NCBI GenBank assembly: GCA_021847625.1 | Contig: JAJZQK010000192.1 | Span: 1 to 6,634 of the forward strand | DNA length: 6,634 bases | Source: Chloroflexota bacterium | GTDB lineage: Bacteria; Chloroflexota; FW602-bin22; JAMCYS01 | Direction of reading: 5' to 3' | Shown here: positions 1 to 5,732 of the stretch, one piece after another | Position numbering within the stretch: the first letter of the stretch is position 1 | Layout: each line of letters starts with the position of its first letter | Notes under the pieces: generated by a model | Database searches by the model: none | Seen by the model: only the letters and a program-made list of their open reading frames with translations | What the model was told of the DNA's origin: nothing | Translations under genes and position numbers: made by a program

Positions 1-1
1 G

Positions 2-259
2 AATTACTTCATCACTGCCTTGGTGAAGGTGGAGGACGAAAAAGGGCAGCCCGTGGGAGGAGCCAACGTCAGCCTGACGTTAACGCAAGGCGACGGTACC
101 TCGACTTCCGGTTCCGGCCTGACCGACGCCAGCGGGGTGGCAAGCATCACGATCAAGGTTAAGAAGACCGGCACCTGGACGGCAACGGTGACCGATGTCG
201 TGAAGGATGGCTACACGTTTGACGGCGGCTCTCCTTCTGAGACTATATCTATACCCTAG
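2..259 (+). CDS. C-terminal end of an Ig-like (Big_1-type) surface or secreted protein, partial
   Basis: Only the last ~85 residues are in the window. The frame is open from the first complete codon at position 2 (N-Y-F-I-T-A-L-V-K) to the TAG at 257-259, so the gene starts upstream, and the in-frame TTG at 20 is not a believable start. The segment reads as one beta-sandwich repeat: K-V-x-D-E-K-G-Q-P-V-x-G-A-N-V, then alternating Val/Thr/Ser strands, then a T-D-A-S-G-V-A turn, then G-T-W-T-A-T-V near the end. This pattern is shared by bacterial Ig-like group 1 and carboxypeptidase-regulatory-like domains, which often sit at the C-terminus of secreted subtilases, adhesins and S-layer proteins. 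Nothing here shows the enzymatic or anchoring part, so the function of the whole protein is unknown. No LPXTG motif or C-terminal membrane segment follows the domain. The fold is fairly sure; the exact family is not. Confidence 0.75.
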   Translation, partial: NYFITALVKVEDEKGQPVGGANVSLTLTQGDGTSTSGSGLTDASGVASITIKVKKTGTWTATVTDVVKDGYTFDGGSPSETISIP

Positions 260-289
260 CCGGGCTGCGCAAGCTTTCTCTGGATACGA

Positions 290-318
290 AGGGCCGCCGG
301 GACAACCTCGGCGGCCCT
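290..318 (+). terminator. Intrinsic-terminator-like hairpin after the Ig-like gene
   Basis: A perfect 10-bp stem (AGGGCCGCCG at 290-299 pairs with CGGCGGCCCT at 309-318) encloses a 9-nt loop, 31 nt past the stop codon. The following bases (CTTCGGTTG) are only moderately T-rich, so termination may be partial or factor-assisted. Position and stem strength still make a transcript end the best reading. Confidence 0.6.
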
Positions 319-336
319 CTTCGGTTGACTGCAGAT

Positions 337-352
337 TGTGACGAAAGTCACA
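337..352. promoter_or_regulatory. CRP/FNR-family operator palindrome
   Basis: TGTGACGAAAGTCACA is a perfect inverted repeat. It matches the TGTGA-N6-TCACA core bound by CRP-like proteins and by several other members of the CRP/FNR superfamily, including HcpR of sulfate reducers. It lies about 200 bp upstream of the siroheme/4Fe-4S redox gene, which starts at 552. Its centre is at 344.5. A weak -10-like hexamer, TACGCT, lies at 375-380, so a start near 386-387 would put the operator about 42 bp upstream, the class II activation position. A -35-like TTGACT sits just upstream at 325-330, but its partner at 17-bp spacing (348-353) is poor. The palindrome is directly visible; the identity of the regulator is inferred. 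Confidence 0.6.
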
Positions 353-551
353 GCCTCCAGGCCACTCTCCGCGGTACGCTATCAGCAAGAACATTGGATA
401 TAGCCGTTGCTCGACACGCCGCGGGCGAAAGTGTTACTCTTTTGCCCGGAAGCGGGATAACTAGTGCCCACGCACGGCGTGGATTCGGAAGTGGTCTTCT
501 ACACCGTCTGCGGCGAGGGCATGGCGACGATAGGCGAGGAAAGAGATACGA

Positions 552-1478
552 ATGGAGTGGGATAAGGAAGCCACGGCGGCCGTCGAGCGCGCCCCGTTCT
601 TCGTGCGGCGCCTGGTCCGCAAGAAGGTAGAAGAGCACGTCACCTCAGCCGGGGGGAAGCGGGTGACGCTGGCCGACGTCGAGGCGGCGCGGCGCAATTT
701 CCTCGGCGGAGGGACGGCGCCGACGGTCAGGCCCGCGCCGCGACCCGTCGAACCGGTCGCTCCCCGGCCGGCATCCAAGGGAGATGGCGACTTCCCCCTC
801 AGCGAGGAAGAACTGCGCACGATCGAGAGGCTGACCGACGAGCAGGCCGGAGTGGAGACTCGCTTCTATTCGGTGCGTTCCTGCGGGGGCGCGGTGGGCT
901 GCCCACTTGCCCTGACGGACGTCTCGACCCTTGCCGAGGACCTTGCTCGGCAACTGGCCGACAGCGGCCTCGCCGACTATCTACAGAGCGTGATTCGCGG
1001 TCCCGTGCTCACCCACCACAAGTTCCGCGTCGCCGTGGCCGGCTGCCCGAACAACTGTTGCGAGCCCCAGATCAAGGACTTCGCCGCCGTGGCGCACGCC
1101 CGGCCGGGGATCGGCAAAGAGGTGTGCAGCGAGTGCGGCCGCTGCGTCGACACTTGCCGCGAGGACGCGATCACCCTCGACGGGGAGCCTGTGTTCGACC
1201 GCGAACGCTGTCTGGATTGCGGTCGCTGCGCCAACGCCTGTCCAACCGAATGCATCGTCAGCGGGCAGCAAGGCTACGAAATAATGGTCGGCGGCAAGCT
1301 CGGCCGGCGCGCTCAACTTGCTACCCGCCTGGTGGAGATGGTCGACGAGGACTACGTGCGGCGAGCGCTAGCGGCCTCTCTGGACCTCTATCTGGCCGAG
1401 GCACGCGGCCCCGAGCGCTTCGGGACCATCCTCAACCGCACGGGCCTCGCCAAGTTGCGCCAGCGGCTCGGCGAATAG
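552..1478 (+). CDS. PCP_red-domain / siroheme-type nitrite-sulfite reductase-like protein with two [4Fe-4S] ferredoxin clusters
   Basis: This 308-residue cytoplasmic redox protein has three visible parts. Residues 1-53 resemble the PCP_red domain, a small helical domain found at the end of the light-independent protochlorophyllide reductase B subunit and in many anaerobe proteins (W3, P15-F-F-V-R-R, then a V-T-L-A-D-V helix). Residues 54-80 are a Pro/Arg-rich linker. Residues 105-185 carry the siroheme-[4Fe-4S] signature of sulfite/nitrite reductases, C111-x5-C117 and C165-x3-C169 in an A-G-C-P-N-N-C-C context. Residues 190-231 insert two ferredoxin motifs, C192/C195/C198/C202 and C220/C223/C226/C230, as in DsrA- and AsrC-type enzymes. 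The rest is a helical C-terminal extension. The protein lacks the N-terminal ferredoxin-like half (NIR_SIR_ferr) that helps bind siroheme and substrate in the ~330-residue AsrC class, so sulfite or nitrite reduction is not assured. An electron-transfer or redox-sensing role is also possible. The ATG is preceded by GAGGAAAG (536-543) at 8-nt spacing, which supports this start. A CRP/FNR-type site lies upstream. No light-independent chlorophyll genes are nearby. Confidence 0.85.
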   Translation: MEWDKEATAAVERAPFFVRRLVRKKVEEHVTSAGGKRVTLADVEAARRNFLGGGTAPTVRPAPRPVEPVAPRPASKGDGDFPLSEEELRTIERLTDEQAGVETRFYSVRSCGGAVGCPLALTDVSTLAEDLARQLADSGLADYLQSVIRGPVLTHHKFRVAVAGCPNNCCEPQIKDFAAVAHARPGIGKEVCSECGRCVDTCREDAITLDGEPVFDRERCLDCGRCANACPTECIVSGQQGYEIMVGGKLGRRAQLATRLVEMVDEDYVRRALAASLDLYLAEARGPERFGTILNRTGLAKLRQRLGE

Positions 1479-1602
1479 CCGGAAGGCTGCAGCTTTCGAA
1501 GGGATGACGCGACCGGACAGCCTCTGTCTGTCCCTGCGTGTTATGGGGAGCCTGTTCGCATAGGAAGAGGCAGGCTGATATGCCGTGTGCGGGTGACCCT
1601 AG

Positions 1603-1635
1603 CGGGCCGAGGAAATCTGCTTCACCCTCGGCCCG
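1603..1635 (+). terminator. Intrinsic terminator between convergent genes
   Basis: A perfect 10-bp stem, CGGGCCGAGG (1603-1612) with CCTCGGCCCG (1626-1635), has a 13-nt loop. It is followed on the + strand by the moderately T-rich TCCATTTGTTGATTC. It lies in the 220-bp gap between the redox gene ending at 1478 and the convergent GlyA-GcvT gene ending at 1699. On the minus strand the bases after the stem (CTAGGGTC) are not T-rich, so it should work best for + strand transcripts, though the stem could also slow minus-strand transcripts. Nothing else gene-like is visible in 1479-1698. Confidence 0.6.
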
Positions 1636-1698
1636 TCCATTTGTTGATTCTACCTTGGATTCAATCTACGGAATGGCTGCCGTCAGCCGGTGTATGGT

Positions 1699-4600
1699 CT
1701 ACTCGGACTTTGTGAGAAAACGCGGCAGGACGGTGGCTTCCTGGTGCAAGGTGAGCCTGTCGCCGATCTTCAGCTGATCTTTGGCCGGGCCGCCAACGCT
1801 GGCCGCGCCCCGGGGAAGTGGGAAGATCCCGAGCGCCGTGCCGGCCTCCGTGTAGCGTCTGTCGACATAAGCTAAGCCGACCTGCTGGCCGTCGACGGCC
1901 ACGGCGCTGGTGACGTAGCCGATGCACTCGCCCCGTTTGTTGACGACAGGATCGCCGTTCTTGGCCATGCGCACACCGCGCTCGTTGACGGCGAAGCGCA
2001 CGACCTCCATCTTGCGGACCGCGTCACGCCTGACGAATGCCTCCCGGCCGACGAAGAAGGGCTTGTGCAGCTTCACGAACGAGCCATAGCCTGCCTCCGC
2101 GGGAGTGATGTCGTAAGGCCCGGCCAGCTCGTGGCCATAGAGCGGGAAGCCCGCCTCGGTGCGCGTGGAGTCGCGGGCGCCCAGGGCGGTGGGCTTGAGG
2201 CCGTCCGCGGCGCCCTGCGCCAGCAGCAACCGCCACACCTCGGGCGCCCGGTCGGGATGGACGTACAGCTCGTAGCCGGACTCCTCCCCGGTGTAGCCGG
2301 TGCGGGAAATGAGCGCGTCAACGCCGCCTGCTCCGGCCTGCGTGAACTCGCCGCGGTGCAGTCTCGCCAAGGCCCGCCTTGCCCCGCCGTCGCCGATTAC
2401 CGACTGGAGGATGGCCAGCGACCTTGGCCCCTGCAGGGAAAGGTCAACCCGGCGCTCGTCGCCGACGGAGGGGTCCTTCAGGTCACGAATCTCCACCGTG
2501 GCGTCAACCTCCTTGGCCGGCCGGTCCCTGTCGATCAGCGCGGCGCGGCTATTGACGGCATCGAGCCAGGCCTTGTCCTTCTCGGCGTTGGCGGCGTTGA
2601 CGACGAGGATGTAGCGGTCGGGCGCGAGGCAATAGACGAGAATATCGTCGATCGTGCTGCCGTTGGGGTCGAGGATGTAGGAATACTGGGTCTGCCCGGG
2701 ACGCAGGCTGCGCACGTAGTTGGTGGTGACCAGGTCCAGAAAACGCGCCGCCTGTTCGCCCCTGACCTCTAGGACCCCCATATGGGAGACGTCGAACAGA
2801 CCGGCCGCCGTGCGGACCGCGCGGTGCTCCTCGCCGATGCTCGTGTACCAAACGGGCATGCTCCAGCCGCCGAACGGTATCATGTTCCGCCGCGCCGTGA
2901 GCTTCAGATGCTCGTCGTAGAGGCTGCTGGGCCGTGGTTCGCCGTCGTAGGGCCGGGGCACGTACTCCGCCTTCGCCGGTAAGTCAAAGACCGGCAACGC
3001 GGGCTGTCCGACGAAGTAGGGCTTCGCCAACTGGAAGCGGTCGGGGTGTTTCTCGACCAACGCCGCGCCGGACCCGCGCTCAGGTTCGCCCAAGGCCGGC
3101 GCTCCGCTCGGCGAGTGCGCCTGAGCGGCGCCGGCAACCGCGGGCGAACCCCCGGGTCCGCGAGAGCCCAGGTCCTCCCCGACGACGGGGCCTTCCACCT
3201 TGCCAAGGATATCCTGGTTGTCGAAGATGACGTAGCCGTCCGACAGAGCCCGGAACCATTCCTCCAGTCGGCCCGCCTCCGCCGCGGAGACGACGATCAG
3301 GAAGTGCTGGTCCTTTGGCCCGGCCGCGTTATCCTCGGGTCTCCCCACGAGCACGTCGGCAACCGTCGCCCCCTCGGCGTCCAGGACGAACGAGCGGGTC
3401 CAGGCGCCCGGCTTTAGAGCAAGAATATCCGCCGTGCAGGCCTCGTGCAGGAAGATCTGCGCCCGGGGGCCGCGAATCCGCAGGATGTGCTCGCCCTGGC
3501 TGCCGACGGTCTGGGCAGCCCTAGTCTCCGGGGCGGCCGCGGAGGCTATCGCGCTCTCCGCGGCGGTCCGTTCGCTGGTTCTCGCTTCGTCGACGATTTC
3601 CCGCACGGCCGCCGTGGCCTCTTGCAGCACTGGCAGGCGTACCTTGCCGCGCCAGAGGTCCCCGGTGCTGCCGTAGTACGTGAGGGTCTTCACGTTCGTC
3701 AGCACGCCGTGCATTATCGCCGCCAACTGGTCCATGTGCTTGGGGCCCAGGCCCCGTTGCGTAACCCAGACGGTGCCGAGGCGAATGGCGCTGGAATAGT
3801 TGGCATTGAGGTCGCCGGGGATGGTGTTCTTGTTGCAGACGATTCCGCACAAGTCCAGCAGACGGGCGGCGACGTCGCCCTTGACCGGCACGCCCGACTC
3901 GGTGCGGATGCTGCGCAGGTCCACGAGCAGAAGATGTGTATTCGTGCCGCCGTAGGCGAGGCCCAGCCCTCGCTCGCGCAGACCGTCGGCCAGGGCCACG
4001 GCGTTGGCAGCGATGCGCCGCTGGAGGTCGCGGAACTGCTCCGTGCGGGCGATCTCGAAGGCCACGGCCATGGCGGCGATGTTGTTCAGGTGAGGGCCGC
4101 CTTGCTCGCCCGGGAACACCGCTCGGTCGATGTTTCGCGCCAACTCCTCGTCCGTGCTGAGGATCACGGCCCCCCGGGGGCCGATCATTGTCTTGTGGGT
4201 CGTGAAGGTGACGACATCGGCGTAGCCGATGGGATTAGGGAAGAGCCCGGCCACCACCAGTCCGGCGGGGTGGGCGATGTCGGCCAGAAGGAGGGCCCGC
4301 CCCGGCACGCGATCGGCAACCTCGCGCAGGCGCCGCCAGTCGATGTCCCAAGGATAGGCGCTGGCGCCGGCGACGATCAGCTTGGGTTTGTGGGCAAGCG
4401 CCATCCGCTCGACCTCGTCGTAGTCGAGCTTGCCGGTGCGCTCGGAAACGCCGTAGGAGACCGCGTTATAGTACCGTCCCGACCTGTTGTACGGGCTGCC
4501 GTGTGTCAGGTGGCCGCCGTGGGAGAGGGACATGCCGAGGATGGTATCGCCTGGTTCCAGGCAGGCGCTGTAGACGGCGTTATTGGCGGCGGCACCCGAC

Positions 4601-5031
4601 AGGGCCTGCACGTTGGCGTGGATCCGCTCGGGGGGCACCGAGACCCCGTGGTCGGGATTGCCGTCCGTTGCGAACAGGTGGGCGACCCGGCGCTGGGCGA
4701 GCGACTCGACCAGGTTGGCGAACTCCGTGCCTCGGTAGAAGCGTCTGTCGGCGAAGCGCCGGTGCATGGCCTGCTGCAGCTCGCAGTCGGCGAGCTCGGC
4801 TTCGTCATGCAGCGCCATTCGGGGAGAGGGGTAGCCCTCGGCGTAGAGGTTTGTGAAGACCGAGCCCAGGGCCTCCTGCACCGCGCGGGGGGCCAGGCTC
4901 TCCGAGGGAATCATGATTAGCTTGTCGCCTTGGCGCAGCTCCTCGCAACGGAGGATATCGGCCGCCGCGGGGTCGGACCCGAGAAGGTCGCCGTCCTGAA
5001 GGTATTGCCAACCGCTTATGCTCACTTGCAT
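1699..5031 (-). CDS. glyA-gcvT: Bifunctional serine hydroxymethyltransferase - glycine cleavage T protein (GlyA-GcvT fusion)
   Basis: This 1110-residue fusion joins two folate enzymes. Residues ~25-448 are a PLP-dependent serine hydroxymethyltransferase (serine + THF to glycine + 5,10-methylene-THF). It has YAEGYP (63-68), the S-H-G-G-H-L-T-H-G-S-P block (170-180), D251/H254, the PLP lysine K280 in T-T-H-K-T, F-P-G-E-Q-G-G-P (306-313), and R417, which matches the carboxylate-binding arginine. Compared with the E. coli enzyme there are extra residues at ~71-97 and ~123-136. Residues ~695-1105 are a full aminomethyltransferase (GcvT), which moves the methylene from the H-protein aminomethyl group to THF. 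It has P-F-G-G-W-x-M-P-V, L-F-D-V-S-H-M-G (745-752), the D795-D796 pair and G-A-R-D-S-x-R-x-E-A-G (951-961). Between them lie a linker, a degenerate partial GcvT copy (~514-680) and a Gly/Ala/Pro-rich stretch (621-660). Normal lengths are ~420 and ~365 residues, so ~200 residues are extra. The ATG has GAGAGG and AAGAAGGG upstream at 5032-5048. I see no frameshift, so it is one protein. A shared methylene-THF pool or channelling is inferred. Confidence 0.93.
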   Translation of the reverse strand: MQVSISGWQYLQDGDLLGSDPAAADILRCEELRQGDKLIMIPSESLAPRAVQEALGSVFTNLYAEGYPSPRMALHDEAELADCELQQAMHRRFADRRFYRGTEFANLVESLAQRRVAHLFATDGNPDHGVSVPPERIHANVQALSGAAANNAVYSACLEPGDTILGMSLSHGGHLTHGSPYNRSGRYYNAVSYGVSERTGKLDYDEVERMALAHKPKLIVAGASAYPWDIDWRRLREVADRVPGRALLLADIAHPAGLVVAGLFPNPIGYADVVTFTTHKTMIGPRGAVILSTDEELARNIDRAVFPGEQGGPHLNNIAAMAVAFEIARTEQFRDLQRRIAANAVALADGLRERGLGLAYGGTNTHLLLVDLRSIRTESGVPVKGDVAARLLDLCGIVCNKNTIPGDLNANYSSAIRLGTVWVTQRGLGPKHMDQLAAIMHGVLTNVKTLTYYGSTGDLWRGKVRLPVLQEATAAVREIVDEARTSERTAAESAIASAAAPETRAAQTVGSQGEHILRIRGPRAQIFLHEACTADILALKPGAWTRSFVLDAEGATVADVLVGRPEDNAAGPKDQHFLIVVSAAEAGRLEEWFRALSDGYVIFDNQDILGKVEGPVVGEDLGSRGPGGSPAVAGAAQAHSPSGAPALGEPERGSGAALVEKHPDRFQLAKPYFVGQPALPVFDLPAKAEYVPRPYDGEPRPSSLYDEHLKLTARRNMIPFGGWSMPVWYTSIGEEHRAVRTAAGLFDVSHMGVLEVRGEQAARFLDLVTTNYVRSLRPGQTQYSYILDPNGSTIDDILVYCLAPDRYILVVNAANAEKDKAWLDAVNSRAALIDRDRPAKEVDATVEIRDLKDPSVGDERRVDLSLQGPRSLAILQSVIGDGGARRALARLHRGEFTQAGAGGVDALISRTGYTGEESGYELYVHPDRAPEVWRLLLAQGAADGLKPTALGARDSTRTEAGFPLYGHELAGPYDITPAEAGYGSFVKLHKPFFVGREAFVRRDAVRKMEVVRFAVNERGVRMAKNGDPVVNKRGECIGYVTSAVAVDGQQVGLAYVDRRYTEAGTALGIFPLPRGAASVGGPAKDQLKIGDRLTLHQEATVLPRFLTKSE
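2992..3495 (-). other. Degenerate, internally deleted GcvT-like segment inside the fusion gene
   Basis: This covers residues ~513-680 of the fusion. Residues 516-562 align without gaps to residues 753-799 of the complete GcvT domain, with 18 of 47 positions identical by my count (for example R-G, F-L, L-x-P-G, L-D-x-x-G-x-T, D-x-L-V). The match continues through x-V-V-x-A-A-x-A and a following Trp. Later, A-K-P-Y-F-V-G-Q (669-676) resembles H-K-P-F-F-V-G-R (989-996) near the end of GcvT. The part that should lie between is replaced by the Gly/Ala/Pro-rich linker. The Asp pair of the complete domain (D795-D796) is A558-D559 here, so catalysis by this copy is unlikely. Confidence 0.65.
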
Positions 5032-5051
5032 GGCCCTTCTTACCTCTCACG

Positions 5052-5087
5052 GAAGTAAAATGGGGAAGGTGCAGTTACACCTCCCCC
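5052..5087 (-). terminator. Terminator-like hairpin in the leader of the GlyA-GcvT gene
   Basis: On the minus strand GGGGAGGTG (5086-5078) pairs with CACCTTCCCC (5071-5062), giving 9 bp with one bulged T and a 6-nt TAACTG loop. The tract ATTTTACTT follows immediately (5061-5053). This is a good intrinsic terminator ending only ~20 bases before the ATG at 5031. It could end the VOC transcript, or act as an attenuator for the fusion gene. The tight spacing favours attenuation. Confidence 0.6.
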
Positions 5088-5214
5088 TTCTGGCGGTGCC
5101 AGCGGTAACCTCGGGCAGCGCCCACAGCCGAATCGAGCCGCTTTCTATTCCGTTGGCCGCCCCCGGATGGCCATGGTAGGCATCCGAGCGGCGGCGCACT
5201 CTGTCCTGGTGCGG
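5088..5214 (-). promoter_or_regulatory. Structured leader / intergenic region upstream of the GlyA-GcvT gene
   Basis: This non-coding gap lies between the VOC stop codon and the leader terminator. In minus-strand order it can form a stem of 8 bp with one bulge (5186-5164, CGGATG...CATCCG with CC/GG), a small GGGC/GCCC hairpin (5123-5113) and a CTGGC/GCCAG hairpin with a 3-nt loop (5102-5090). A GTTAC at 5109-5105 can pair with GTAAC (5078-5074), which spans the terminator loop and its upper stem, so an alternative fold is possible. I find no convincing -35/-10 pair here and no known riboswitch core. Confidence 0.35.
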
Positions 5215-5661
5215 CTACGATTGCAGCAGGTGCTGCTTGGTGCCTAGCCAGTCGCCGCCGTCGAAGTAAGCGATGGTCCAGCCGGCCTGGTTCTTGAACG
5301 GCGCCTGGAACTTCGCCCCGCGCGCGCTCAGCTCCTCGATCGCCTTCTGGATGTCGGCCACCTCGTAGCCCACGTGGTGCAGGACCTGGCTCTTGCTGCC
5401 GCCCAGCAGCGACTTATCGTCCGGCTCCATCAGCTCGACCCTGGTCGCACCGGTCTTCACAAAGGCGACGTTGCAGTTCGTCGCCGGTGTACGCCCGCGC
5501 ATCTCCACCTCGCCGCCATAGAGGCCGACGTATTGTTTGACAGTCTCCTCGAGGTTATCCACGTAGTAGCCGATATGGTGGACGCCAAGAAACACCCTCA
5601 AGTCCCCCTTTGCCTGTCGAACGACCGCATGTTGGTCCGTCCTATTCTCTCCGTGCCACAT
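5215..5661 (-). CDS. VOC (glyoxalase/bleomycin-resistance fold) family protein, methylmalonyl-CoA epimerase-like
   Basis: This 148-residue cytoplasmic protein has the paired beta-alpha-beta-beta-beta layout of the vicinal oxygen chelate superfamily. Repeat one starts at V-H-H-I-G-Y-Y-V-D-N-L-E (27-38) and repeat two at L-H-H-V-G-Y-E-V-A-D-I (94-104). By alignment with the family, the metal ligands should be H29, E76 (V-E-L-M-E-P), H96 and the residue at 144. That last one is His in K-Q-H-L-L-Q where epimerases and glyoxalase I usually have Glu in a x-x-E-L-x-x context. The arrangement is closest to methylmalonyl-CoA epimerases, lactoylglutathione-lyase-like proteins and related isomerases, but I would not assign a substrate. 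The ATG at 5661 lacks a clear Shine-Dalgarno. An in-frame GTG at 5595 (V23) has AAAGGGGG a few bases upstream and would give a 126-residue protein, a typical size, with the fold starting five residues later, so the real start may be there. The gene precedes the GlyA-GcvT gene by 183 bp on the same strand. Confidence 0.8.
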   Translation of the reverse strand: MWHGENRTDQHAVVRQAKGDLRVFLGVHHIGYYVDNLEETVKQYVGLYGGEVEMRGRTPATNCNVAFVKTGATRVELMEPDDKSLLGGSKSQVLHHVGYEVADIQKAIEELSARGAKFQAPFKNQAGWTIAYFDGGDWLGTKQHLLQS

Positions 5662-5684
5662 TCAGACGTGGACGGCATGGTCCC

Positions 5685-5713
5685 ATTATAGGGGCTTGGA
5701 CGGTCCCGCACAA
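5685..5713 (-). promoter_or_regulatory. Sigma70-type promoter for the VOC gene
   Basis: Reading the minus strand, a consensus TATAAT (5690-5685) sits 17 bp after TTGTGC (5713-5708), a -35 with only the TTG conserved. Transcription should start near 5678, just before the ATG at 5661. An imperfect direct repeat overlaps it: on the + strand GGACGG-TCCC at 5698-5707 and GGACGGCATGGTCCC at 5670-5684. Its two GGTCCC units are 23 bp apart on either side of the -10, so a regulator could bind there. The 71-bp gap to the EEP gene holds nothing else obvious. Confidence 0.5.
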
Positions 5714-5732
5714 GCACTCTTCTGGCCGCCTC

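Noticed and set aside
20..259. Treating the TTG at 20 as the start of a small complete gene
   Set aside because: The frame is open to the first base and the Ig-like fold already begins before this codon, so the gene is a 3' fragment.
1507..1539. Hairpin just after the redox gene (GGACAG/CTGTCC with an outer ACGC/GCGT)
   Set aside because: The inner stem is 6 bp with a mismatched extension and no T-tract; the hairpin at 1603-1635 is a better terminator.
1538..1777. Small plus-strand frame (79 codons) in the convergent gap
   Set aside because: It runs through the terminator hairpin at 1603-1635 and into the 3' end of the GlyA-GcvT gene, and its composition is not protein-like.
3445..4920. Long plus-strand open frame (491 codons)
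   Set aside because: It is antisense to the GlyA-GcvT gene. Its product is a Gly/Val/Arg/His-rich translation with no domain, and the opposite strand has unmistakable SHMT motifs. Such frames are common opposite GC-rich genes.
5032..5214. Glycine riboswitch, THF riboswitch or T-box in the leader of the fusion gene
   Set aside because: I could not find the glycine aptamer core, the THF aptamer pattern or a true T-box sequence. GAGGTTACCGC only loosely resembles the T-box motif, and the gap is too short for a full T-box leader.
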